From positions 310,001-374,000 of the forward strand of contig NZ_BDCI01000023.1 in NCBI RefSeq assembly GCF_001613425.1: a DNA stretch of 64,000 nucleotides, in the 5' to 3' direction. The DNA is from Nocardia vulneris. GTDB taxonomy: Bacteria > Actinomycetota > Actinomycetes > Mycobacteriales > Mycobacteriaceae. This document shows, piece by piece, positions 19,940 to 28,919 of this stretch (position 1 is the stretch's first letter; every line of letters begins with the position of its first letter). The position numbers and the translations under genes are program-made. The notes beneath the pieces were generated by a model. The model was not told the origin of the DNA, did not search any database, and worked only from the letters and a program-made list of their open reading frames with translations.

Positions 19940-21427
19940 GTGAGGATTTCGGCGCGCGAGCTGCTCGGACAATTGCTCGACCCCGCCTCGTTCGTCAGCT
20001 GGGATCGGCCACCCGTCACGGTGGCCGCCACCCCGCGGTACCGCGAGGACATGCAGCAGGCAGCGGTCGCGGCGGGCACCGATGAATCGGTGCTCACCGG
20101 CGCGGGAATGCTGCGTGGCCGTCGAGTGGCCGTCATCGCCTGCGAATTCGGCTTTCTCGCCGGTTCGATCGGCGTCGCCGCGGCGGAGCGGATCGTCTCC
20201 GCCGTCGAGCGTGCCACCGAACTCGGGCTGCCGCTCATCGCCTCACCGACCTCCGGTGGCACCCGCATGCAGGAGGGCACCGTCGCCTTCGTGCAGATGG
20301 TGAAGATCGCGGGCGCGGTCGCCGCGCACAAATCGGCGGGTCACCCCTATCTGGTCTATCTGCGTGACCCCACCATGGGCGGCGTCTTCGCCTCGTGGGG
20401 TTCGTTGGGGCACATGACTTTTGCCGAGCCCGGCGCGATGATCGGGTTCCTCGGGCCGCGTGTGTATCAGGCCCTGTACGGGCAGCCGTTCCCGGAGGGC
20501 GTGCAGACCGCCGAAAACCTTTACCGCCGAGGCGTTATCGACGGGGCGGTGACCGTCACGGTCTTCCGGCGTATCGCGCACCGCGCATTGAGTGTGTTCA
20601 GCGGGGTGGTGGCGCCGGAAAGCGTTGTGGCCGAAGTTATTCCGGTTGGCGCGGCGGCACTATCGGCCTGGGAGTCGGTGCTGATCTCGCGCCGCCCGGA
20701 CCGGCCGGGCATTCGTGATCTGCTGCGGCAGGTGACGCAGCGGGTGCCGTTGAGCGGCACCGGGCAGGGCGAGTCGGATCGGACGGTCGTGCACGCGCTG
20801 GCCCGCTTCCGTGGTCAGCCGTGTGTGGTGTTCGGGCACGACCGGACCGGGCAGCTCGGCGAATACGCTATGGGGCCGGCCGCCCTGCGCGAAGCGCGCC
20901 GAGCCATGGCGCTTGCCGAAGAGTTGCGGTTGCCGCTCGTGCTTGTCATCGACACGGTCGGCGCCGCGATGTCGAAAGAGGCGGAGGAGCGCGGGTTGGC
21001 GCCCGAGATCGCGCGCTGCCTGGCCGATCTCGTGACGTTGGACACACCGACGGTCTCGGTGCTGCTCGGCCAGGGCACCGGCGGTGGCGCGCTCGCGCTG
21101 CTCCCGGCCGACCGCGTCCTGGCCGCCACCCACGGCTGGCTGGCCCCGCTACCGCCCGAGGGCGCCAGCGCCATCGTCTACCGCGATACCGAGCATGCCG
21201 CGGAACTCGCTCGCGCCCAACGCATTCGCGCCGCCGACCTGCACGCCGACGGCGTGGTCGACCGCATCGTCCCCGAATTACCCGACGCCGCCGACGAACC
21301 GGTGGACTTCGCCCGCCGCATGGTCGCCGCCATCGCCACCGAACTGGCCCACCTGCGCACCCGCCCGCCCGCCGAACTCCGTGCCACCCGCCACAACCGC
21401 TACCGCCGCCTCGGCCTCCCGCGGTGA
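19940..21427 (+). CDS. accD3: Acyl-CoA carboxylase carboxyltransferase subunit, AccD3-type
   Basis: 495 aa, GTG start. The carboxyltransferase halves are both present. The N-terminal half has CEFGFLAGSIG, SPTSGGTRMQEG, DPTMGGVFASWGSLGHM and a GAMIGFLGPRVY acyl-CoA oxyanion region. The C-terminal half has ALREARRAMALAEELRLPLV, IDTVGAAMSKEAEERG and VSVLLGQGTGGGALALLPADRV. It transfers carboxyl from biotin to acyl-CoA; partner biotin subunits are not in this window. M. tuberculosis has accD3 (Rv0904c) just after prrA, so the placement fits. The gene is on the same strand as the conservon, 52 bases later. Confidence 0.85.
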   Translation: MRISARELLGQLLDPASFVSWDRPPVTVAATPRYREDMQQAAVAAGTDESVLTGAGMLRGRRVAVIACEFGFLAGSIGVAAAERIVSAVERATELGLPLIASPTSGGTRMQEGTVAFVQMVKIAGAVAAHKSAGHPYLVYLRDPTMGGVFASWGSLGHMTFAEPGAMIGFLGPRVYQALYGQPFPEGVQTAENLYRRGVIDGAVTVTVFRRIAHRALSVFSGVVAPESVVAEVIPVGAAALSAWESVLISRRPDRPGIRDLLRQVTQRVPLSGTGQGESDRTVVHALARFRGQPCVVFGHDRTGQLGEYAMGPAALREARRAMALAEELRLPLVLVIDTVGAAMSKEAEERGLAPEIARCLADLVTLDTPTVSVLLGQGTGGGALALLPADRVLAATHGWLAPLPPEGASAIVYRDTEHAAELARAQRIRAADLHADGVVDRIVPELPDAADEPVDFARRMVAAIATELAHLRTRPPAELRATRHNRYRRLGLPR

Positions 21428-21583
21428 ACTCGGCCGCTGGCACGGTCCGGAAATCGAAGCCTCGTCTGCTGTCGCGGGGGTCACTGTTCGTCGCGGTGAA
21501 CTCGCAGGTGGGCCAGCAAACATGGAGACAACACGCCAGGGGGCAGCGTTGACGGCTCGCCGCCGCACTTCTACCGTCGCAGG

Positions 21584-22441
21584 GTGACCTTCAGAAGCGA
21601 GACTTCCGCCGTTCCCTCGATCGTCCTCAACGACGGGAATGTGATTCCGCAGCTCGGCTTCGGCGTCTTCTTGGTGCCTGACGACGAGGTTTCGCAGGCT
21701 GTCACCGCCGCGCTCGAGGCCGGTTACCGCAGCATCGACACCGCGGCGGTCTACGGCAACGAAGCGGGCACCGGCCGCGCGATCCGCGAGTTCGGCCTGC
21801 CGCGTGACGAGATCTATGTCACGAGCAAGGTGTGGAACGCCGATCAGGGTTTCGACGCCACGCTGCGCGCGTTCGACGCCAGCCTGGAGCGGCTCGGCCT
21901 CGAGTACCTCGACCTGTATCTCATCCACTGGCCGGTCCCCGCCGCCGACCGCTACGTGGACACCTTCCGCGCCTTGCAGGCACTGAAGACGCAGGGACGG
22001 GTGCGCTCGATCGGCGTCTCGAACTTCACCCGGGCACATCTGGAGCGGCTCATCGCCGAAACCGGTGAGATCCCCGCCGTGAACCAGATCGAATTACATC
22101 CCCGGATGGCACAGCGCGAACTTCGTGCGTTCCACGCCGCCAACGCCATCGCCACCGAGGCTTGGGGTCCGCTCGGCCAGGGCAGCATGCTCGACGATCA
22201 GACCATCGCCTCGATCGCCGGCGCGGTCGGCCGCACGCCGGCCCAGGTGATCATCCGCTGGCATCTGCAGCTCGGCAACATCGTCATCCCGAAGTCGGTC
22301 ACGCCTTCCCGCATCGCGGAGAACTTCGACGTCTTCAACTTCGAACTGTCCCGCGACCAGGTGGACGCCATCAACGCGCTCAACACCGACAGCCGGGTGG
22401 GCGAGAACCCGGACACCTTCGCCGCCGGTCTCGACGGCTGA
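21584..22441 (+). CDS. Aldo/keto reductase
   Basis: 285 aa, GTG start. NADPH-dependent carbonyl reductase of the (beta/alpha)8 AKR superfamily. The catalytic tetrad is visible: D52 and Y57 (SIDTAAVYGNE), K82 (YVTSKVW) and H115 (YLIHWP). The NADPH-binding end has IPKSVTPSRIAENFDVFNF. Sequence style resembles the AKR5 group (2,5-diketo-gluconate or methylglyoxal reductases), but the substrate is unknown. It lies between accD3 and echA6, where M. tuberculosis has no such gene. Confidence 0.93.
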   Translation: MTFRSETSAVPSIVLNDGNVIPQLGFGVFLVPDDEVSQAVTAALEAGYRSIDTAAVYGNEAGTGRAIREFGLPRDEIYVTSKVWNADQGFDATLRAFDASLERLGLEYLDLYLIHWPVPAADRYVDTFRALQALKTQGRVRSIGVSNFTRAHLERLIAETGEIPAVNQIELHPRMAQRELRAFHAANAIATEAWGPLGQGSMLDDQTIASIAGAVGRTPAQVIIRWHLQLGNIVIPKSVTPSRIAENFDVFNFELSRDQVDAINALNTDSRVGENPDTFAAGLDG

Positions 22442-22554
22442 GCACTGCGCGCCGAACTGGCGCACAGGCAGTGGGCGGCAACGGTATTCGATGCCGCGGA
22501 CGATCCGTGCTGGAGGTCACCCAGTGCGCGCTCCGATGCGAATCGAACGACTGA

Positions 22555-23670
22555 TCAGTCCGATTCGCGCCCGATGCCCAGGTAGCGAGTGAGCTCGGCG
22601 GCCGCGGCGCGTCCCGCGCGGTTGGCGCCGATGGTGCTGGCGGACGGGCCGTAACCGATCAGATGAATGCGCGGATCCTTCGCGACCTGGGTGGCGAGTC
22701 GCCCGGTCATGGTGATGCCGCCGCCGGGACCGCGCAGCCGCAGCGGCGCCAGATGATCCAGGGCGCTGCGGAATCCGGTCGCCCAGAGGATCACCTGCGC
22801 CCGCTGGAAGGTCCCGTCAGCCCAGCGCACCCCGTCCGGCTCGACGTGGTCGAACATCGGCAGGCGCTGCAGCGCACCCCGGGCCTGGGCCGCGCGCAGC
22901 CGGTCGTCGAGGCGCAGCCCGGTGACCGAGACCACCGAGCCGGGCGGCAGCCCGCGGCGCACCCGGTCCTCCACCTTCGCCACCGCCGCGCGCCCGTCCT
23001 CGGGGCCGAACGAGTCCTCGCGGAAGATCGGTTCCGTGCGCGTCACCCAGGTGGTCGAGGTGACCTGGGAGATCTCGTCGAGCAACTGCACCGCCGAGAT
23101 GCCGCCGCCGACCACGACCACGTGCTTGCCCGCGAATTCCGCGGCGGTGCGGTAGTCGTGGGTGTGCAGCTGGCGCCCGGTGAAGGTCTCCGCCCCGCGA
23201 TAGCGCGGAATGAACGGATGCTCCCAGGTGCCGGTGCCGTTGATCAGGCCGCGCACCCGAATGGTGCCTGCCGTGCCGGTTTCGGCGTTGAGCACCGGCC
23301 CGTGCTCGGCGGGGCTGCCGTCCGCCGCGCGGTCGCACACGACAGTTACCGAGACCTGCCGGCGCACGCGCAGGTCGAATCGCTTCTCGTAGAGCTCGTA
23401 ATAGTGCGGCACCGCGGTCGCCGCGGGCGCCGATTCGGAGCCGGGCGGCAACGTCTCGGCGAACGACATGCCCGGGAGGTCGTGCACCCGGTTCACGGTG
23501 GTCAGAGTCAGCGATGGCCAGCGGAACTGCCAGGCCCCACCGGGTCCCGGCGAATGGTCGACGATGAGAAAGTCCTGCTCGGGGCGTAGCCCGAGGCGCT
23601 GGAGGTGATAACCGGCCGACAGTCCCGCCTGACCAGCGCCGATCACCAGGATGTCGAAGTCTGTCGGCAC
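22555..23670 (-). CDS. FAD/NAD(P)-dependent oxidoreductase (flavin monooxygenase-like)
   Basis: 371 aa from GTG 23670 (VPTDFDILVIGAG); the long open frame upstream of this overlaps echA6 on the other strand and is not protein-like. The FAD Rossmann motif GAGQAGLSAGYHL is at the N-terminus, GGAWQFRWPSL follows, and a second NADPH motif VVVGGGISAVQLL lies near residue 165. ATGFRSALDHLAPL comes later, and the end binds FAD (IHLIGYGPSASTIGANRAGR). Relatives include FMN/FAD monooxygenases and thioredoxin-reductase-like proteins. Substrate unknown. It is convergent with the aldo/keto reductase. Confidence 0.85.
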   Translation of the reverse strand: MPTDFDILVIGAGQAGLSAGYHLQRLGLRPEQDFLIVDHSPGPGGAWQFRWPSLTLTTVNRVHDLPGMSFAETLPPGSESAPAATAVPHYYELYEKRFDLRVRRQVSVTVVCDRAADGSPAEHGPVLNAETGTAGTIRVRGLINGTGTWEHPFIPRYRGAETFTGRQLHTHDYRTAAEFAGKHVVVVGGGISAVQLLDEISQVTSTTWVTRTEPIFREDSFGPEDGRAAVAKVEDRVRRGLPPGSVVSVTGLRLDDRLRAAQARGALQRLPMFDHVEPDGVRWADGTFQRAQVILWATGFRSALDHLAPLRLRGPGGGITMTGRLATQVAKDPRIHLIGYGPSASTIGANRAGRAAAAELTRYLGIGRESD

Positions 23671-23760
23671 AGCCGATGATCGTATCGGCTTCAACGAAGT
23701 GTGCCGTCCGCTGTGGCAAAGTGAATGTAACCAGACGGATCGCTCAGTTGGGGAGGTCGC

Positions 23761-24489
23761 ATGCTCGGAGTTAGCCGAGACGGTGACGTAGTGACCATCG
23801 AACTTCAGCGCGAGGAGCGGCGCAACGCGCTGAACCTCGAACTCATCACGCTGCTGCGCGAAGCCGTCCTCGCCGCCGTCGCAGACGACGCCCGGGTGCT
23901 CGTGCTGACCGGGCGCGGTCCCATCTTCAGCGCGGGCGCCGACCTGTCCGGGGTCTACTCGCAGGAGTTCCTCGGCGGTCTGATGGACATGCTGCACACC
24001 ATCGAGTCGGTGCCGATCCCGGTGATCTCGGCGATCAACGGCGGCGCGCTCGGCGCGGGCGTGCAGCTGGCGCTGGCCTCGGATCTGCGGGTGATCGAGC
24101 CGGACGCCTACATCGCGATCCCCGCGGCCAAGCTCGGCATCTCGGTGGACCGCTGGACCATGACGCGGCTGGTCTCGCTGATCGGCGGCGGCCCCGCCCG
24201 GACCATCCTGCTCGGCGCGGACTCGGTGACCGCGGCCGACGCCTACACCTTCGGCTTCGCGAACCGGCTCGGCTCGCTCGCCGACGCGCAGTCCTGGGCC
24301 AAGCAGATCGCCGCGCTGGCGCCGCTGTCGCTGCGGCACATGAAGCTGGTGCTCAACGACGACGGCACCAGGGCGCCGGACACCGCGCAGCAGCGTGCCG
24401 CCCTGGAGGCGGCATGGAGCAGCGCCGACGCCCAGGAGGGGCGCCTGGCCCGACAAGAGAAACGTGCCGCGAAATTTGTGGGGCGATGA
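23761..24489 (+). CDS. echA6: EchA6-type enoyl-CoA hydratase-fold protein lacking both catalytic glutamates
   Basis: 242 aa with a full crotonase fold: oxyanion-hole segments FSAGADLSG and GGALGAGVQLALASD, then IPAAKLGI. In active hydratases Glu stands where this protein has Q (GVQLAL) and A (PAAKLG), so it probably does not hydrate. M. tuberculosis EchA6 (Rv0905) is likewise non-catalytic, binds long acyl-CoA and shuttles it toward mycolate synthesis. Orthology is supported by position (accD3-echA6-Rv0906). The stop overlaps the next ATG as ATGATG. Confidence 0.88.
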   Translation: MLGVSRDGDVVTIELQREERRNALNLELITLLREAVLAAVADDARVLVLTGRGPIFSAGADLSGVYSQEFLGGLMDMLHTIESVPIPVISAINGGALGAGVQLALASDLRVIEPDAYIAIPAAKLGISVDRWTMTRLVSLIGGGPARTILLGADSVTAADAYTFGFANRLGSLADAQSWAKQIAALAPLSLRHMKLVLNDDGTRAPDTAQQRAALEAAWSSADAQEGRLARQEKRAAKFVGR

Positions 24490-25631
24490 TGAGCATTCGC
24501 AGCATTGCGGGGTGGGCGGCCGGGGCGCTCGGTCTCACCTGGGTGGTGCGCGCGGCGTGGGGCATACCCTCGGCGATGGGCGCCTCGATCTCGGCCATCC
24601 AGCCGTACGCGACGGGCGCGACCACCTACCGCGACCGCCAGTTCCACAACACCGAGCCGAGTAGTCAGATCGCGGCGGGATCGGCGCCGTCTCTGCTGTT
24701 TTCGGCGCTCACCAAGCGCAATGTGGGCCGGCCGACCGGCGTGATCCCGTTGCAGACACCGCAGTTGCCCGCGGCGGCCGCCGAGCTGGCCGTCACCTGG
24801 TACGGGCACGCCACCGCGCTGATCGAGGTGGACGGCTACCGGGTGCTCACCGATCCGGTGTGGAGCGAACGGGTTTCGCCGTCCGCGCTGGTCGGGCCGA
24901 CCCGGATGCACCCGGTGCCGACGCCGCTGTCCGCACTGCCCGCGGTGGACGCGGTGATCATCTCGCACGATCACTACGACCACCTGGACAAGGACACCGT
25001 CCGCGAACTCGTGCTGCGCCAGACCGCGCCGTTCCTGGTGCCGATCGGCATCGGCGCGCATCTGCGGCACTGGGGCGTGCCCGAGCATCGGATCATCGAA
25101 TTGGATTGGGGCGGTTCGGTTTCGATGTCCGCGCTGGGCCGGGCGCACGCGGACGCGGATCTGACCATCACCTGCACCGAAGCGCGGCACTTCTCCGGCC
25201 GCGGACTGGTGCGCAACACCACGTTGTGGGCCTCGTGGTCGATCGTCGGCCCGACCCGGCGGGCGTACTTCGGCGGCGACACCGGCTACACCAAGGCGTT
25301 CGCGGACGCCGGCGCCGCGCTCGGCCCGTTCGATCTGACGCTGCTGCCGATCGGCGCGTACGACGAGCGGTGGCGCGATGTGCACATGAACCCGGAGGAG
25401 GCGGTGCGCGCGCACGCCGATCTGTGCGTCGGCAACGCGGGTTACGGCCTGCTGGTGCCGATTCACTGGGCCACCTTCAACCTCGCCTTCCACGGCTGGT
25501 CCGAGCCGGTGCGCCGGATGGTCGCGGCGGCGGAGCGGGCCGGCACCACGATCGCCGTTCCCATGCCCGGTCAGCGGGTCGATCCCGATGGGGCGCCCGC
25601 ACGGGATTCGTGGTGGGAAGATGTGGGGTGA
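24486..25631 (+). CDS. MBL-fold metallohydrolase, Rv0906-like (NAPE-PLD/UlaG-type)
   Basis: 381 aa from ATG 24486 (overlaps echA6; a second ATG at 24489). An N-terminal hydrophobic segment (SIAGWAAGALGLTWVVRA) suggests a membrane anchor or signal. The core has WYGHATALIEVDGYRVLTDP, the metal motif SHDHYDH, EARHFSGRGL, AYFGGDTGYTK (second Asp), and HMNPEEAV with GYGLLVPIHWATFNL (last His). It fits the lactamase_B_2 family, which includes N-acyl-phosphatidylethanolamine phospholipase D. It is translationally coupled to echA6, which suggests a lipid-related role. Confidence 0.88.
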   Translation: MMSIRSIAGWAAGALGLTWVVRAAWGIPSAMGASISAIQPYATGATTYRDRQFHNTEPSSQIAAGSAPSLLFSALTKRNVGRPTGVIPLQTPQLPAAAAELAVTWYGHATALIEVDGYRVLTDPVWSERVSPSALVGPTRMHPVPTPLSALPAVDAVIISHDHYDHLDKDTVRELVLRQTAPFLVPIGIGAHLRHWGVPEHRIIELDWGGSVSMSALGRAHADADLTITCTEARHFSGRGLVRNTTLWASWSIVGPTRRAYFGGDTGYTKAFADAGAALGPFDLTLLPIGAYDERWRDVHMNPEEAVRAHADLCVGNAGYGLLVPIHWATFNLAFHGWSEPVRRMVAAAERAGTTIAVPMPGQRVDPDGAPARDSWWEDVG

Positions 25632-25669
25632 ACACTCGTGCTAGTGGGCTACGGAAAGGATCGAACGCT

Positions 25670-25894
25670 ATGAGCTTCGCCGATACTCTGAAGGGCCTGG
25701 TCGGCAAGGGCAAGGACGCGGCAGCCAAGAACGCCGACAAGATCAACGATGCGATCGACAAGGGCGGTGACTTCATCGACCAGAAGACGCAGGGCAAGTA
25801 CTCGGACAAGATCGCGAAGGGCAAGGAGGCCGCCAAGAAGGCGGTCCCGCCGGAACAGCCGGGTACCCCCGAGCAGCCGGGTCCGCAGGGCTGA
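25670..25894 (+). CDS. MT0933/Rv0909-like antitoxin-family protein (copy 1)
   Basis: 74 aa. The ATG at 25670 has GGAAAGGATCG upstream. Motifs DTLKGLVGKGKDAAAKNADKI and GGDFIDQKTQGKYSDKI are those of the small MT0933_antitox family, represented by M. tuberculosis Rv0909, antitoxin to the SRPBCC toxin Rv0910. The C-terminus is a Pro/Gln/Gly tail with two EQPG units. No toxin gene is adjacent; the closest SRPBCC gene lies 25 kb away. It sits 38 bases after the MBL gene and 51 bases before ligD. Confidence 0.85.
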   Translation: MSFADTLKGLVGKGKDAAAKNADKINDAIDKGGDFIDQKTQGKYSDKIAKGKEAAKKAVPPEQPGTPEQPGPQG

Positions 25895-25945
25895 TGAGCG
25901 GCGGGGATCCGGTTTCTGTCGGTCCCCGCCTCTAAAATCGTTGTC

Positions 25946-28261
25946 ATGGCCGCCCGCCGGGATTTCGGGGGTATCGAGGTTGAGCTGAGCAACCTCGACA
26001 AAGTGCTGTATCCAGCCACCGGCACCACCAAAGGCGAAGTGATCGCCTACTATTCGGCGATCGCGCCCGCCATGCTGCCGCATATCGCCGGTCGCGCGGT
26101 CACCAGGAAACGCTGGCCCAACGGCGTCGACGAACCCTCCTTCTTCGAGAAGAACCTCCCGTCGCACGCGCCGTCCTGGATCGAGCGGCGCACCGTCCGG
26201 CACTCCGACCGCACGGTCACCTATCCGCTGATCGAATCCGAGGCGGGGATGGCCTGGCTCGGCCAGCAGGCGGCCCTGGAAGTGCATGTGCCGCAATGGC
26301 GTTTCGATGACGACGAGCGGGGGCCGGCCACCCGGCTGGTGTTCGACCTGGATCCCGGGCCCGGCGCCGGGCTGGCCGAATGCGCGAAGGTCGCGCTGGC
26401 GGTGCGCGATATGGTCGAGGGCATCGGCCTGCGCGCGTTCCCGGTGACCAGCGGTAGCAAGGGAATTCATCTCTATGTCCCGCTGGATCGGGAGTTGCGC
26501 GGCAGCGGCGCGTCGACCGTGGCCAAGCAGGTCGCGACCAACCTGGAGAAGCTGCATCCCGATCTGGTGACCGCCACCATGTCGAAATCCGTGCGCGGTG
26601 GCAAGGTTTTCCTCGACTGGAGCCAGAACAACCCGTCCAAGACCACCATCGCGCCCTATTCACTGCGCGGGCGCGAGCAGCCGAACGCGGCGGCGCCGCG
26701 CAGCTGGCGGGAACTGGAGAGCCGGAAGAAGCTGCGGCACCTGCGTTTCGACGAAGTCCTCGCGCGCTGGCAGTCCGACGGCGACCTGCTCGCCGAGCTG
26801 GATCCGGCACTGCCGCAACGTAATACCGCCTCGGCGGAGTCGGGCCCCGACGCGCTGGCGAAGTATCGGTCGATGCGCGATCCGGCGCGCACCCCCGAAC
26901 CCGTGCCGGTCGACCGGCCGGTGCCGGGCGAGGACAGCCGCTTCGTCGTGCAGGAACACCATGCCCGGCGGCTGCATTGGGATGTGCGGCTGGAGCGGGG
27001 CGGCGTGCTGGTGTGCTGGGCCGTGCCGAAGGGGCCGCCCACCTCCTCGAAGCAGAACCGACTCGCCGTGCACACCGAGGATCACCCGCTGGAATATCTG
27101 GACTTCCACGGCACGATCCCGAAGGGGCAGTACGGCGGGGGCGAGATGACGATCTGGGACTCCGGCACCTACGTCACCGAGAAATGGCGGGACGACGAGG
27201 TGATCGTCCGATTCCACGGCGAACGCCTCAACGGGCGCTACGCGCTGATCCAGACCAACGGCAACCAGTGGCTGATGCACCTGATGCGGGAACAGCACGG
27301 CGATGCCGCCGAGCCCGAGCCGAACGGTGCGGACACCGCCTCCACGGGGCGGATCATCAGGGTGTCCAGCGGCCCGTCGCCGTTTCCGCGGGGACTCGCG
27401 CCGATGCTCGCGACTCCCGGCGACGTCGCGGACCTGCGCACCGACGAGTGGTGCTTCGAGACGAAATGGGACGGCTTCCGGCTGATCGCGGAAATCAACG
27501 ACGGCACCATGACTTTGCGGAGCCGCAAAGGCAACGTGGTGACCGCGCGGTACCCGGGGATCGGGCCGCTGGCCGACGAACTGGCCGGGCACGAGGTGGT
27601 GCTCGACGGTGAGGCGGTGGTGTTCGACGATCACGGTGTCGCCAATCTCGGCCTGTTGCAAGCGGACGCGGCCCGGGCCGTGTTCGTGGCCTTCGACGTG
27701 CTGTACCTGGACGGCACTTCGCTTGTCCGGAAACGGTATTCGGATCGGCGCCGGGTGCTGGAGGCGCTCGCCGGCACCGCGCCGTCGCTGCGGGTGCCGC
27801 CGCGACTGGACGGCGAGGGCGCGGACGCGGTGCGCTACAGCCAGGACCACGGCATGGAAGGCGTGATCGCCAAACGCAAGGACTCCGTCTATCTGCCCGG
27901 TAAGCGCGGGCACTCCTGGGTGAAGCAACGCAACTGGCGAACCCAGGACGTGGTGGTCGGCGGCTGGCGGCGCAGCGCGGCGCGCGAGTTCAAGTCGCTG
28001 CTCGTCGGCATCCCGTACGAGGGCAGGCTGATCTATGTCGGCCGGGTCGGCACCGGCTTCAACGACGCCGACCTGCAGGAGCTGGCGGGGCGGTTGGCGA
28101 AGCTGGAACGCAAGACGAACCCGTTCGACAACGACCTGACCGCCGAGGAACGTAAGGAAGCGGTGTGGGTGACCCCGAAACTACGCGGCTCGGTGCGATT
28201 CATGAACTGGACCGAGACGGGCCGGCTGTGGCACCCGGCCTGGCTCGGTGCGCAGGACTGA
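25946..28261 (+). CDS. ligD: ATP-dependent DNA ligase LigD (Pol-PE-Lig), NHEJ
   Basis: 771 aa with three domains in the mycobacterial order. The primase-polymerase domain (~1-290) has LDKVLYPATGTTKGE, VFDLDPGPGA (metal acidic pair) and SGSKGIHLYVPL. The phosphoesterase domain (~330-450) has FVVQEHHARRLHWDVRLE with the H/D/R metal site and GGEMTIWDSG. The ATP ligase (~470-771) has ETKWDGFRL, with adenylated Lys near residue 506, then DGEAVVF, GVIAKRKDS and RTQDVVVGGW. It repairs double-strand breaks with Ku. In M. tuberculosis ku is the divergent neighbour (Rv0937c); here the neighbour is an antitoxin-like gene. Confidence 0.97.
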   Translation: MAARRDFGGIEVELSNLDKVLYPATGTTKGEVIAYYSAIAPAMLPHIAGRAVTRKRWPNGVDEPSFFEKNLPSHAPSWIERRTVRHSDRTVTYPLIESEAGMAWLGQQAALEVHVPQWRFDDDERGPATRLVFDLDPGPGAGLAECAKVALAVRDMVEGIGLRAFPVTSGSKGIHLYVPLDRELRGSGASTVAKQVATNLEKLHPDLVTATMSKSVRGGKVFLDWSQNNPSKTTIAPYSLRGREQPNAAAPRSWRELESRKKLRHLRFDEVLARWQSDGDLLAELDPALPQRNTASAESGPDALAKYRSMRDPARTPEPVPVDRPVPGEDSRFVVQEHHARRLHWDVRLERGGVLVCWAVPKGPPTSSKQNRLAVHTEDHPLEYLDFHGTIPKGQYGGGEMTIWDSGTYVTEKWRDDEVIVRFHGERLNGRYALIQTNGNQWLMHLMREQHGDAAEPEPNGADTASTGRIIRVSSGPSPFPRGLAPMLATPGDVADLRTDEWCFETKWDGFRLIAEINDGTMTLRSRKGNVVTARYPGIGPLADELAGHEVVLDGEAVVFDDHGVANLGLLQADAARAVFVAFDVLYLDGTSLVRKRYSDRRRVLEALAGTAPSLRVPPRLDGEGADAVRYSQDHGMEGVIAKRKDSVYLPGKRGHSWVKQRNWRTQDVVVGGWRRSAAREFKSLLVGIPYEGRLIYVGRVGTGFNDADLQELAGRLAKLERKTNPFDNDLTAEERKEAVWVTPKLRGSVRFMNWTETGRLWHPAWLGAQD

Positions 28262-28361
28262 CGGTGTGACCGTTTTCGCGCTCGTCGTGCCGGTGCGGCG
28301 GGTGTTCGCCTCGGTAGGGTGAGTCCGCGGTTGAACTCAGCGCGAGAACGAGGAGTGCACA

Positions 28362-28541
28362 GTGGACTTCAAGAACCTGGCAGACAAGGCGCTCGACCTG
28401 GCCCAGCAGAACGCCGACAAGGTGGAGACCGTCATCGACAAGGCCGGCGATATCGTCGACCAGAAGACCGGCGGCAAGTTCGCGGGCCAGGTGGATTCCG
28501 CGCAGGAGGCGGCGAAGCAGGCCCTGCGCAAGGAGGGCTGA
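28362..28541 (+). CDS. MT0933/Rv0909-like antitoxin-family protein (copy 2), 59 aa
   Basis: GTG 28362 is preceded by AGGAG (7 bases). The protein reads VDFKNLADKALDLAQQNADKV, then GDIVDQKTGGKFAGQV and ending RKEG, so it clearly resembles copy 1 (DKxx...DxIDKxGDxxDQKTxGK). It lacks the Pro-rich tail. It follows the ligD stop by 100 bases. No toxin gene is next to it. The function as an antitoxin is a family inference. Confidence 0.8.
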   Translation: MDFKNLADKALDLAQQNADKVETVIDKAGDIVDQKTGGKFAGQVDSAQEAAKQALRKEG

Positions 28542-28919
28542 AAGCGGCTGCGGGGCGTCCAGTCCGTTCCGTCGCCGATTCGGCGCCGATCCGGTTGGGG
28601 CGAAGCATCTTTCGACGGCGGACAGGGCGCGGCGGCGGTCTTGACCGGCGATGACCGTTGCCCGGCGCCGCGCCCGGCCAGTACCGTGGACAACCCGGGG
28701 CTCGAGTAAATCGGCGCAGGTCACGGCCGGTGCACGGGTGCGCCCGGGCGAACCCGGGGAGGCCCTGTGCGCGACCACCATGCAGCCGCCGAGCGCGGCG
28801 TGTCCGGCCTAGCGCGGCTCGTCGGCCGAATATGTCGGTCCGGCAACGAATTAGGGGTTTCGGCGAAACATCCGGCGAGTACCGGCCGGGGTGTGCGCAG
28901 GCAAGGTAGGTTGCCTACC
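28542..28919. other. Intergenic, 378 bases, no gene seen
   Basis: Nothing protein-like in either strand. The only structure is a 6-3-6 inverted repeat (GGTAGG-TTG-CCTACC) at 28905-28919, directly before the lipase ATG. Confidence 0.6.
28905..28919 (+). promoter_or_regulatory. Inverted repeat overlapping the ribosome binding site of the lipase gene
   Basis: GGTAGG (28905-28910), TTG, CCTACC (28914-28919), followed at once by ATG 28920. The left arm is the only SD-like sequence. Folding would hide it; the repeat could also be an operator. Confidence 0.4.
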
